Below are positions 41,080-50,593 of a stretch of 64,000 nucleotides of DNA, one piece after another. The notes beneath the pieces are model-generated. The model had not been told where the DNA came from. It searched no databases and saw nothing but the letters and a program-made list of their open reading frames with translations. A program made the position numbers and the translations under genes. The stretch is from UBA1381 sp964399965. GTDB lineage: Bacteria; Bacillota; Clostridia; UBA1381. Positions within the stretch are counted from its first letter, which is position 1; each line of letters opens with the position of its first letter. The stretch covers positions 20,281 through 84,280 of the forward strand of contig CAYNRX010000003.1 of assembly GCA_964399965.1 (NCBI GenBank). Reading direction: 5' to 3'.

Positions 41080-44000
41080 TCAGCTTATCGCCGCTATCAG
41101 CTCCGCTGCCGCCGCCGTTATTTCCGGCAGGATATAGTTGGAGAAATTGGAGTTGTAATGGTTGTAATCACGCCACCAGCCCATCATTTCCTCCGCCCTG
41201 GCATTGGCCGCCGCGCGCTTTTCATCTTCCGTGCCCTGGGTATCGGCGTATACCTTCTGCACGTCCGCCGTCATCTTGTCATCGGACATCTGCCCTATAT
41301 CGAGGAATCCAAGCACCTTGGGATTATCCTTGTTTTCCTCGTAAAGCTCGCGGATAGCGCGGTCGTAAGAATTGGTACGCATCCCCTTAAAGGCCATATT
41401 GTCCGCATCGTAGACCTTACCCTCCGTTTCCCCGTAATTGCCCGAGGGAGTGTAGGAACCGAGTATCACATAAGCGCCCATATCTATTATCGCGTTCATG
41501 TATATCTCATCATATTCCTTGAACTCCTCAAAGGTGCTTGAGGAATCATTGGTGCCCATGCCGCTTATCGAAACGACATCTCCCGGCCGTATATTGGCGA
41601 GGATATTGTTCAAAAGCCCTTCCGAATAAAAGCTCCTATGCTGGCGTCCGGCACGGCCGCTGTTATGGAAGGTATCTATAACCGCATCAAGCTCGGGATA
41701 CTTCGTCAGATTATCCGTCTGGCTTGAGGTTATCGTATACGCCCAGGAACCATTCTGCTGAATGGTCGAATCGCCTATCGTCCACCAGTCAGGCTCCGCT
41801 GCCGCTGTTCTTTCCACCGGCCTTACCGACACCGACTCCAGCGTCCCGTCTATCTCAATATCCATTATATCATCGCCGAATATCGCTGTATTAAACACAT
41901 CAGCCTTGGCGCCATCACTCTCCCGCACAAAGCCGGTGAGCTTGGAATTTATCCTCTCGCAGGTGAGCGAACCGTTATATACAGCCGTCACCTCGTATAC
42001 CTTACCCTTTTCCAGCTTCAAGCGGAAAGTTCCTCCGGTAAGACCGTCATCGTTTTCCGAACCGCCGTCCACGCCGAAGCCAATGCTGTCGCTGTACGAT
42101 GCTGCGGCGGATACGCTTGTGCAGCCGTCCTCGGCCGCGCCTGTGCCGAACACGAAATCAAGGCCGTAGAGCGTCGTCCTCACGCGCCGTGTTATCGTTT
42201 CTCCATCCGACCCTTGGGCGGAGGCCGTGATATATATCGTCTGCGGCTTAGCATCCGCGCTTACGCTCAAGGTGCCATCGGCGGCGATCGATACGCCTGC
42301 CGGTGATACCGCGGAGCCGTTTTCATCGGTAAGCGCATACGTCACTTGCCTGCCCGCGATCTCCTCGGCCTGACCGTTCCTTACAACGGCTGTAAATTTA
42401 TACGTGCCGGCCGTATCAAGGCGGATACCGGCGGGCGCTGCGGTAAAGGACAGGCTGTCGCGCGTTCCCGTGAGCTTTATTGTAAGGGTCTTGGTTTTTC
42501 CGCCCACTGTCACCCTTATCGGCAATTCGCCCGAGGACGCCGCGCTCTCTATCGAAAGCGTTGCTGTGCTGCCCTCAGACGTTATCGATATGCCCTCGGC
42601 AAACTCATCGCCGACAGCCCATTCCGGCTTACCGATATATTCCGAACCGTCTGTCATCCCGGCTGTAACCGAAAGCTCTACCTCGTTACTGCCGTTTTCC
42701 GGGATCTGCGCCGTTGCGGGAGCCGTCACGCTGATTGTCGCTTCATCCACTTCCGCCTCGTACACTCTTATGTTGTTTACGTCTATCGAATTTTTATTGT
42801 CCTTGGTAAGCGATACACGATACGCACTCGCCGAGGTATACTCGTCAAAATCCATCACCCCGGACTCTGCCAACATCTCTTTTCCGCTGTAATCGTCAGC
42901 CAACTCATACACGCGCGCAAAGCACTTTTGTGACGTGGGATCGGCGTGGATAACGATATGATACCAGGTATCGCTGTCGGCCTCGTTGTATATCGTCTTA
43001 CCGTTAAAACGCAGCTCAGAGCCGCTCTTGTTGAAACTGAACGCTGTTGAATCGGGAGCCGTCATCGTGCCGCCGCCAACGTAGGATACGCCGCCGTCAA
43101 TGCCGAATCTCACATCCTGCTCGAACACCGTCTGCGTGCTTATCTGGCCTATCTCGTTATAGGCGACCATTGAATTTCCGCTGGCCGCCCGGGAAAACGA
43201 TAAATATTTCCCGCTATTGTCGCCTGCAAATTTCATATAAGCACTGTCAGAGCCGTAGGTCCGCCAGCCGCCGAAGAGGAGATCGTTCTGCGACAGGCTG
43301 TAGCCTATCAGACTATCCTCGTATTTGTTGTAATCAGCCGTATAACCGGGCTTGGGAAGAATGTCGCGGGAGCTTTTATCCCCCAGGAGCACCAGCGGCC
43401 GCGATACCTCTATCGTTTTCCCGTTATACGTCACCTTGGCCGTGATGCGGCCGTAGTAATTGGCGGATGTGCGCTTGAGCTTGAAGTCCACCGCTGTATT
43501 ATGGGCGGCTGTCGGCGACAATTCCCCGTAGCCCTCGCAGTAGGAGCTGCCGCTCTCGCCTGTCGGCCTGCCGTCAAGTATGCGGAAGCCGTCAATCGTC
43601 CATTCTACATTATAGTCGCTCACTCTTGAATCGGGAGAGCTTACAAGGCTTGTGCCCTGCTCGCCGGTTATCGTAAGCGATACGGGATTGGAGCCGAAGG
43701 TGTTCTCGTCCGCTCCCATCACCAGCTCGCCCCCGGCCGGGAATGAATTAAATTCAACGCTCTCCATCGCTTCGATATAATCCTCGCTTATCCGCCCGGT
43801 TATGGTACAGTCGGACGTTATGGGAAGCGTCGCCAGCTGCTCTGTCGTATAGAGCGCGCCATTTACCTCCCAGCCCTCAAAATGCTCGCCGTAGGCGGAG
43901 GTATCGGGGATATTTATCACGCTTTTGCCGTCTATCACGTACTGGTCAAAGGTATACGACTTGCAGGTCATCGTCACCTTATGATAGGTCGCCGCCAGAT

Positions 44001-47000
44001 CGGATTCCCTGGCCTTATACAGCTTTATGTTGTCAATGCAGGTGTCAACGTTTGCAGTCGGGCCCAGGAGGTGTATGCACTTAAAGGACTTTATCCCCTC
44101 GCTCATGTCCGACACCCCACGGTAATATTCCACGCTGCCGTCACGGGAGGTCACGTATACTATGACCGTGCCGTTCTCGAAGCTGCCCACCACTTTAACG
44201 TGTATCCAGGGGTCGTTTTCTATCGCCGCCGTTGTCAGTGCCGGCTGGTTGTAATCCTCAAGCGAAAGCCCCGAATCGGACTTGCCGTTGTTTATCACGT
44301 ACAGATCCTCATTGCGCGGCCTATCCATCGTGAACACGTACCGTTTGGTATTTTCCACACCGTGGTTCTGGTAAACAGAGCTTTGCGACTCCACCAGCTG
44401 CAGCTCCGACACGCGGCCGTTTCTGCTCGTCTTGATATCGGCTTCAAACACAAAATCCTCCGATACGGCCGAGCTGAGGTTGAAATAACCAGAACGCGAA
44501 GCATTGCCGCCGGTTATCGCCATATAGCGGTTTATACCGGAGGTTCTGTCGGTCTTCACCGAGGCCGTGCCCGCTGGAGAGAACCAGCCGTCGGCTACGC
44601 TGGCATCGCCCTTGCTGACTTCGTCAAAGCTCTCAAAATCCTGCTCATATATGATCTCTATCGGCTCCTCTGTCACTGCCGGAGCATCCGTAGGAGTAGG
44701 AGCCGGCGTTATTTCCGGCTCCTGGACGGGCGTATATACGAATACGTCCGCCAACGGCTTCATGGTGTTTATCGAATCCCATACAAGGACGCGGTCGCCT
44801 TCTGAAAGCTGTATCCCGTCTATTACCGCCCTTTGACCCTCAAATACCACAGGATCCATTTTTACATTCTTCATTGTTCCGTCACCATTATAGGAAAGTA
44901 TCATCGCCAGCGCGCTTTGTGTGCCGTCCGCTGCGGTAAGCGTCAAGGCCTCCGCATCCTCGTCATAGCTCACCGTTACCGGATAATTCGAATCCGGGGC
45001 GATGCCCATGAGCTTCTTGGCCTCTTCTACGCTGTATACGCGGGTAACTCCCGTTTCCTCGCCGCGCATACTGCCCTCGTCAATACCGGCTATATCCTTG
45101 TAAGCGTATGCAAAATCGCTTGTTTCATAGCCCAGCTCGCTCATTCCGGCCGCTATTATCGAAGCCGCCAGAAGAGCCGAATGCTGCGTTAGGTGCAGGT
45201 TGTCGCCCACATGGTAATTGTTCGCCATCCAGTTCGCGTCACCGGTCTGTTCCCTGGCCTCGTTCACGTACTGCTGCGTCCATTTGTTAAGATCAATAAA
45301 TGCTACACCCAGCTCTGACGCCAGCTCGCTCATAACGTTGGCGCCGGTCTCGGGATCATAGGTGAAATACGTCTTATGCTGATATTTACCGTTATATATG
45401 GGGCTTACGAGTATCGGGGTCGCGCCCTTGGCCTTGGCAGCGGTCGCCATATCGGAGATGTACTGCTTCGCCTCCTCGATACCGCGGTTCTTGTTGCCGT
45501 CATTGATACCGAAGTCAATGATAAGGACGTCGCCCTCGCTCATGTACCACAGCATATCATTGAAGGATTCATCGTGCCAGTCTTTGGCATATCTGCCTGC
45601 CTGACCAAGGTTATTGACCGCATATTTATCAGACAGCACCTTATCCAGCTGCGTACCAAAGCCGGTTATCATTATCTTATCGCTTGCCAGATCATCGCCG
45701 TCCATATCCTGCGGGAAATAATCGGCCGCCGTAGAATCTCCGGCTACCCATACCACCGGACGGCGGTACTGCTCGGGCACCTTCACAAACTCTATCGAGG
45801 TAATGCAGCCGGCATTGCTTCCGCCGCCGGTATTGCCGACCGTGATATCGGCCGTTCCTCCCTCAACATTTATCTGTTCCGCCGTAAGATAGGCCTCGGA
45901 TGCATTTCTGTTGAACGTTGATCCGCCGCTGCCGCCCAGGTTCTGCATGAACTGACGCCCGTTTAGATACACGTCCGCCCGGCCTGTGGCCTTTCTGTAA
46001 ACGCTTATATCATATGCACCGTCAGGCAGGTCGGCCTTTATCGGCCTTCCGTCTACGGCGTTATAGCCGTTTTCGGTGATAGAGCCGACATTCAAAAGCC
46101 CATAGCCCGTATCTCGCGAGTAGGAATTTACGCCTACCTTTGTATAACCGTTGATATACGGGCTATCGCTTGAGGAAAGATTCGTAAATTCAAACTTGTA
46201 TTCGGGAACCACCGTTACCGTCCCGCCGGTAGTATTCGTTACCTTGCCGCCGACAGCCTCCTGGGAGGTATAGCCCCCATCACTGTAGATACGGAAGCTG
46301 TTCGTCCCATACGTCACAAGCGGTGATACGTCTATTGCCGTCTCCGAGGATGTTATCTCAGAAACTCCCGACCGCACGTCAAGTGTCACCTTATTAGCCG
46401 CCGCATCCGAGCCGGTATCTATCACCAAACTCACCACAGCGTTTCCTGCCGCCTTGGCAGTAAGCGTAGTCCCGTCCACCGCGATCACAGAAGGATCGGA
46501 GGATACGACCTGTGAAATTTTTACATATTTTGTTATATCATGGCCGTTGGTATCGATAACAGTGGCCGGCTTTATATCCGTGCTCATTCCTACGCCCAGC
46601 GTCAGCGCGCCGGAAAGCTCGTAGGAGGCCACCTCCGCCCAGCCGACTATCTGAACGGACTTTGAGGCGATAGTCCCTGCCGGGACTGTGCTGCCGCCGT
46701 TTACTGTCGCCGTCACTGTCGCCGTCCCTTCCGCCGCCGTATCGGCTACGGACAGGACGCCGGTGGCCGGGTCTATCGAAACGCCGTCTACTCCCGATAC
46801 CGACCAGGTCACAGTCTCTTTGGCATCCTCATAGGATTTCTCCAGCGTGTACTGCCAGGCGACTGTGCTGCCCTTTACCTTTGCTATCGCCCCTTCGCCC
46901 TCAACGCTCAGCGAGATCGCGGGGATAGTGGCCTTTATATGCAGGTTGTCGATATCCACCTGGTCGCCGGCAAGCCAGGAATATACGTCTATTGTATCGA

Positions 47001-50000
47001 TAACGGAAACGTTGGTATCGCCGAAGGGAACGTTTTCTGCGGCGAGGTATTCCGTGCTGCCGTCAAGCGACGTCACCCTGTAGGACATAACAGCATCGGA
47101 GCAGTTGAATACCAGGTCATAATGCGCCCACTGGAAATCGGTTATCTTGCTCTCATCGGAAGCGTCGCCGTTTATCTTTAGCTTATCAGTCAGATCCGCG
47201 CCGTTGATAGCGAAATCCTCCTTAAACACGCTCATCGTCAGGGCCGAGCCGGTCGATGAGGGATTTGCTCCGCTTGAGCCGCCGAAATTGTCTCCGCGCA
47301 GCTGGCTGTCGCCGAAGTTCACATACGTGCGCTTTCCTGCGCCGATATGCATATCGAACGAAAGTTCCACCGTCTTTGCCCCATCGGTGTAGCTGCCCAG
47401 ATCCATTGTCGCCCCAAACGCCTTGCTTGTGCCGACGCTGCCGGAGGAGGCAAGCGAAAGATACTTGTCGGATGCGTCCGCTTTGGCCTTATAGGTCTGG
47501 CTCATATCGGCCGAGCCGGTTTTGGCAAATACGGGAGAGGCGGCCGCTTCATCATTATAGTCAAACGATACCTCAACCACCTCATCGTCTGTCGGCTCAA
47601 GCGTGGCCGGAGGAGCCATGGTCGGCTCGGCCGTAGGCGATATGGGATCGTCCTCCGCCCCAGTCACCGGTATCGGCTCTATGGAGCTGTCGTAGAAGGC
47701 TGCAATGTTGTGACCGGCAGTCGTTCCTACCGCATTATATACCGGCTGATAATAGTGGTACTGGTCGCGCATCCCGGCTAGGTATTCGTCCGAATAGAAC
47801 GAGGCCACCGAGGTTATATCATCATGCTCCGCATCAAGACGCTGCTGATAGCGGTTCACATTGGCGTAGTTTGTATCCTTGTCTATAGCATCCTGAGAAG
47901 GCGTCTGACCTTCCTCAAGGCCGTAGTTTATGTTGTAATGCCCGGTCTGGACGATAAACTTATCGGTAACGCCCGTGTTCTCCTCCATGTAGTCAAAGAA
48001 GCTCAGCGTACCATTCTTATAGCTGTCCTCGGAGGCCGCCCGGTCGGCGTCCGCCTCTCCCTGGCACCATACTATCATCTTGCGGCGGATGGTATAGCCG
48101 CTGGCGGTGAGGAATTCCTCCGCCTCCTTAAAGCGGGAAACAGCCTCCGCCCGTACCCCGGAGCCGTTCCACCAATTGAGATTGGTGCCGCCTCTGGAGC
48201 ACTGCACGCCCACCAGGGGAACGCCCGTCTGCTGATAATAGCTTTCCATCAGAGCCGATACCATATCGCCGCTTCTTCTGTCCACGCCGTTGGAACCGGC
48301 GTCGTTTACGGTACTGTTATTTTCATATTTGCCGAACGGCTCCGAGACCGTAGAAAGTACCGACGGCTCTGTCACGCCGTGGAACTCGTAGCCGTGCCCG
48401 GGAGCGCAGGAGATCGCCTCTTCATAATCGCCGCGGCCGCACATATTGGATTGACCCATGAATATCGCCAAATCTACCGTTTTGTCGTTATCCTTTTCCC
48501 CGAAGAGGAAGTCGAAAAGACCCGCTTCGGATGCGGCCTTTTCGGCTACCGCATGGCCGTCATAGGGGTATTCGGTATACCGTACATTGGCCGCTCCCTC
48601 CGACTGGAGAGCACTTACGATCCTTCTTGCTTCGGTCACCGGGACCTGTTCGTCCATGTATCCATGAAATGCCCATACGGCCGTGCCCGAATCGGCCAGA
48701 GCCTGTATCATCTGCGTATCGGATACGCTGCCCGCGCCGCCTATAGGTACTATCGCTTCAAATTTGTAGGGTTCACGCAGAGCAAGCTCCCATACAGCCG
48801 CCGCTCCTGCCGACTGGCCGGCAAGTATTATCCTGCCCGTATCCGCTCCGGAATTTTGCGCTGCGAAATCATCGATAAGGCCGCTCACCATCGAAAGGTA
48901 TACGCTCGGATCCGGTGCCATGGTATAGGACGCGTCCTCATACCCTTCTACCCATTCCCCATCCTCGGGGCATTGGGGAGCTATCAGTATACAGGGGGCG
49001 GCAGCCGCTGCCGCATTGAAGATATACTGTGCATTATAGAGCTGGCTGACGTTGTCGGAGCCGTTCCTCGACTCGCTGTGCAGATATACCACTACCGGAT
49101 ACTTCTGGGAAGCATCATAACCCTCGGGCAGACGGTAGCGGTAGCCAATAGTATTTTCACCGTCAGTATAGCTGCCCTCAGAATAGCCCTGGGCTATCTC
49201 AGGGATCGCCTGCTCCTTGTCCGAATCAAAATAGGAAAGCGACAGGTCGTCAAGATATATGCTCCTGCCGGCCGTCTTGGAGCGGGTGCTCTCGGCCGCA
49301 AAGCATGCCACATCGCCCGTGGCCTCCGGCTGGATGCTGCCGGTGAATACCGTATCGCCGATCGTGACCTCGGCCGTCTTTGACCAGAAATCCACGCTGT
49401 TTTTAAACAGGGTCGTCTCTGCCTTCATGCCATCGTCTGTCACAGCGTTTATCGCCGCCGTTATATCGCCGTCAGCAGCAACCGTCTCGCCGCCTATGCG
49501 CAGCTGAGCTATCCCGTTATATTTTTCAAACCGGCAATATATAAGCTCTATGCCTTCGCTGTCGGTCATCGTGTAGGTAAAATACTGCTGTCCCAGATTG
49601 CCCACGTTCAGGTTGAACGAAAGATCAACGTTGCCCTTTAGGGGCTTATCGAAATCAACGCTTAACCCGCCGCTTTCGGTCGTGTTGGCATCAAATTTTA
49701 TGTTCTGATTACCGCTGTCCCAGGACGCAGAGCCGCTTACCACCGGCACATTCACTCCCTCAGAGGACGTCTGATCCGCAGAGAAATCCCAGGTATAAGG
49801 CAGCTCGAACGGAGCCGGGGTCACCGAGGGATCCTTAGTCGGTGCTTCGGTCGCCGGTGCAGAAGGGGTAAAGGTTATAGTGTCCACATAGGTGGAACCC
49901 TTGCGGTAGCCGAAATTGTAGGTAGTGCCTGCCTTGGCATCGTCTATAGTTATCGTGCTGCCGTAACCCTCATACGTATCGCCGCTGAACCAGCCTATGT

Positions 50001-50382
50001 CCTTGCCCTCTACGACCAGAGTGCCATCGGCCGGGGCGGTGAAGGATATATAGGAACCGTTTTTGTATTTCCCGTTACCGTTGCAGACAGTATCGCTCTT
50101 TATGTATACCTTGCCGTCAGCTGACACGTATGTGCCCTCATATGTAAGCACTGCGGTAAGATTTTCATCGATGACGACAACGTCTTCCGCCTCCCCGTAG
50201 CTGGTATCCGCGCCGTTTTCTACCAGCTCCATAAAGTCGTACACATATGCGCCGTTATCAGCAATTGCTGCAAATACGCTGCTTTCGGGCGTTTCTGAAA
50301 AGACAGCGCCTGCGGGGACTGTCCCCAAAAGCATTGCTGATGATAATATCGCCGCTATGCATTTTTTTAGTGACTGTTTCAT
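41080..50382 (-). CDS. Giant secreted multi-esterase (pectin/hemicellulose deacetylase-like)
   Basis: A 3100-residue exported protein. Signal peptide at 1-28. Residues 29-395: two beta-rich sugar-binding-like segments split by a Thr/Pro linker. About 396-628: an alpha/beta-hydrolase esterase (YPVVVYLHSESRNG; nucleophile GQSAG near 523; PIGGAGS; histidine in DGHAV). About 635-905: a sialate O-acetylesterase/CE6-like SGNH domain (IFMGQSNMCGRGD near 642; WCQGEAD near 773). About 936-1340: beta modules including bacterial Ig-like repeats. About 1345-1530: a CBM35-like part. About 1540-1745: an RGAE/CE12-like GDSL esterase (WVAGDSTAADY, NLGQAGR, DFGINDG, DNLHLT). Linker near 1890, then more beta and Ig-like modules. 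About 2860-3100: a second GDSL esterase (TIGDSTIQ near 2871, SGRAGR, GMGTND, DYNHYNS). No SLH domain is seen at the ends. The substrate is inferred as acetylated pectin or related wall sugars, supported by the GH28/GH2 pair at 58509-61366. GGAGG precedes the ATG. Confidence 0.88.
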   Translation of the reverse strand: MKQSLKKCIAAILSSAMLLGTVPAGAVFSETPESSVFAAIADNGAYVYDFMELVENGADTSYGEAEDVVVIDENLTAVLTYEGTYVSADGKVYIKSDTVCNGNGKYKNGSYISFTAPADGTLVVEGKDIGWFSGDTYEGYGSTITIDDAKAGTTYNFGYRKGSTYVDTITFTPSAPATEAPTKDPSVTPAPFELPYTWDFSADQTSSEGVNVPVVSGSASWDSGNQNIKFDANTTESGGLSVDFDKPLKGNVDLSFNLNVGNLGQQYFTYTMTDSEGIELIYCRFEKYNGIAQLRIGGETVAADGDITAAINAVTDDGMKAETTLFKNSVDFWSKTAEVTIGDTVFTGSIQPEATGDVACFAAESTRSKTAGRSIYLDDLSLSYFDSDKEQAIPEIAQGYSEGSYTDGENTIGYRYRLPEGYDASQKYPVVVYLHSESRNGSDNVSQLYNAQYIFNAAAAAAPCILIAPQCPEDGEWVEGYEDASYTMAPDPSVYLSMVSGLIDDFAAQNSGADTGRIILAGQSAGAAAVWELALREPYKFEAIVPIGGAGSVSDTQMIQALADSGTAVWAFHGYMDEQVPVTEARRIVSALQSEGAANVRYTEYPYDGHAVAEKAASEAGLFDFLFGEKDNDKTVDLAIFMGQSNMCGRGDYEEAISCAPGHGYEFHGVTEPSVLSTVSEPFGKYENNSTVNDAGSNGVDRRSGDMVSALMESYYQQTGVPLVGVQCSRGGTNLNWWNGSGVRAEAVSRFKEAEEFLTASGYTIRRKMIVWCQGEADADRAASEDSYKNGTLSFFDYMEENTGVTDKFIVQTGHYNINYGLEEGQTPSQDAIDKDTNYANVNRYQQRLDAEHDDITSVASFYSDEYLAGMRDQYHYYQPVYNAVGTTAGHNIAAFYDSSIEPIPVTGAEDDPISPTAEPTMAPPATLEPTDDEVVEVSFDYNDEAAASPVFAKTGSADMSQTYKAKADASDKYLSLASSGSVGTSKAFGATMDLGSYTDGAKTVELSFDMHIGAGKRTYVNFGDSQLRGDNFGGSSGANPSSTGSALTMSVFKEDFAINGADLTDKLKINGDASDESKITDFQWAHYDLVFNCSDAVMSYRVTSLDGSTEYLAAENVPFGDTNVSVIDTIDVYSWLAGDQVDIDNLHIKATIPAISLSVEGEGAIAKVKGSTVAWQYTLEKSYEDAKETVTWSVSGVDGVSIDPATGVLSVADTAAEGTATVTATVNGGSTVPAGTIASKSVQIVGWAEVASYELSGALTLGVGMSTDIKPATVIDTNGHDITKYVKISQVVSSDPSVIAVDGTTLTAKAAGNAVVSLVIDTGSDAAANKVTLDVRSGVSEITSSETAIDVSPLVTYGTNSFRIYSDGGYTSQEAVGGKVTNTTGGTVTVVPEYKFEFTNLSSSDSPYINGYTKVGVNSYSRDTGYGLLNVGSITENGYNAVDGRPIKADLPDGAYDISVYRKATGRADVYLNGRQFMQNLGGSGGSTFNRNASEAYLTAEQINVEGGTADITVGNTGGGSNAGCITSIEFVKVPEQYRRPVVWVAGDSTAADYFPQDMDGDDLASDKIMITGFGTQLDKVLSDKYAVNNLGQAGRYAKDWHDESFNDMLWYMSEGDVLIIDFGINDGNKNRGIEEAKQYISDMATAAKAKGATPILVSPIYNGKYQHKTYFTYDPETGANVMSELASELGVAFIDLNKWTQQYVNEAREQTGDANWMANNYHVGDNLHLTQHSALLAASIIAAGMSELGYETSDFAYAYKDIAGIDEGSMRGEETGVTRVYSVEEAKKLMGIAPDSNYPVTVSYDEDAEALTLTAADGTQSALAMILSYNGDGTMKNVKMDPVVFEGQRAVIDGIQLSEGDRVLVWDSINTMKPLADVFVYTPVQEPEITPAPTPTDAPAVTEEPIEIIYEQDFESFDEVSKGDASVADGWFSPAGTASVKTDRTSGINRYMAITGGNASRSGYFNLSSAVSEDFVFEADIKTSRNGRVSELQLVESQSSVYQNHGVENTKRYVFTMDRPRNEDLYVINNGKSDSGLSLEDYNQPALTTAAIENDPWIHVKVVGSFENGTVIVYVTSRDGSVEYYRGVSDMSEGIKSFKCIHLLGPTANVDTCIDNIKLYKARESDLAATYHKVTMTCKSYTFDQYVIDGKSVINIPDTSAYGEHFEGWEVNGALYTTEQLATLPITSDCTITGRISEDYIEAMESVEFNSFPAGGELVMGADENTFGSNPVSLTITGEQGTSLVSSPDSRVSDYNVEWTIDGFRILDGRPTGESGSSYCEGYGELSPTAAHNTAVDFKLKRTSANYYGRITAKVTYNGKTIEVSRPLVLLGDKSSRDILPKPGYTADYNKYEDSLIGYSLSQNDLLFGGWRTYGSDSAYMKFAGDNSGKYLSFSRAASGNSMVAYNEIGQISTQTVFEQDVRFGIDGGVSYVGGGTMTAPDSTAFSFNKSGSELRFNGKTIYNEADSDTWYHIVIHADPTSQKCFARVYELADDYSGKEMLAESGVMDFDEYTSASAYRVSLTKDNKNSIDVNNIRVYEAEVDEATISVTAPATAQIPENGSNEVELSVTAGMTDGSEYIGKPEWAVGDEFAEGISITSEGSTATLSIESAASSGELPIRVTVGGKTKTLTIKLTGTRDSLSFTAAPAGIRLDTAGTYKFTAVVRNGQAEEIAGRQVTYALTDENGSAVSPAGVSIAADGTLSVSADAKPQTIYITASAQGSDGETITRRVRTTLYGLDFVFGTGAAEDGCTSVSAAASYSDSIGFGVDGGSENDDGLTGGTFRLKLEKGKVYEVTAVYNGSLTCERINSKLTGFVRESDGAKADVFNTAIFGDDIMDIEIDGTLESVSVRPVERTAAAEPDWWTIGDSTIQQNGSWAYTITSSQTDNLTKYPELDAVIDTFHNSGRAGRQHRSFYSEGLLNNILANIRPGDVVSISGMGTNDSSSTFEEFKEYDEIYMNAIIDMGAYVILGSYTPSGNYGETEGKVYDADNMAFKGMRTNSYDRAIRELYEENKDNPKVLGFLDIGQMSDDKMTADVQKVYADTQGTEDEKRAAANARAEEMMGWWRDYNHYNSNFSNYILPEITAAAAELIAAIS

Positions 50383-50508
50383 AATTTCCTCCTTTTCCTT
50401 TAATGGTTTTGGTGTATTTTCATAATTTAATTATAACTCCGTTTTATCAAAAGGGAATTGCATAAATGCGCTTCTTTATTGCAAAAATTGACCTGGATTT
50501 TTCGCAAA

Positions 50509-50546
50509 GCAAAAAGACCCCGGAGCTGTCCGGGGCCTTTTCGGGC
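50509..50546 (-). terminator. Terminator of the 853-residue SLH protein gene
   Basis: A 6-bp CCCCGG/CCGGGG stem with a short loop lies just downstream of the stop, followed on the minus strand by TCTTTTTG. The region 50547-50593 contains no gene. The bases 50383-50470 hold the ribosome site and AT-rich promoter region of the giant esterase gene, where no clear -35/-10 pair with good spacing was found. Confidence 0.8.
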
Positions 50547-50593
50547 GGAGAAATATCTATGAATGCAAGAGAGGAGATTTTTTTGTATACAGC

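Noticed and set aside
47824..49383. A 519-codon open frame on the plus strand inside the giant esterase gene
   Set aside because: It lies opposite a clearly functional coding frame, has no ribosome site or known motifs, and its composition reflects the complementary strand of the esterase gene.
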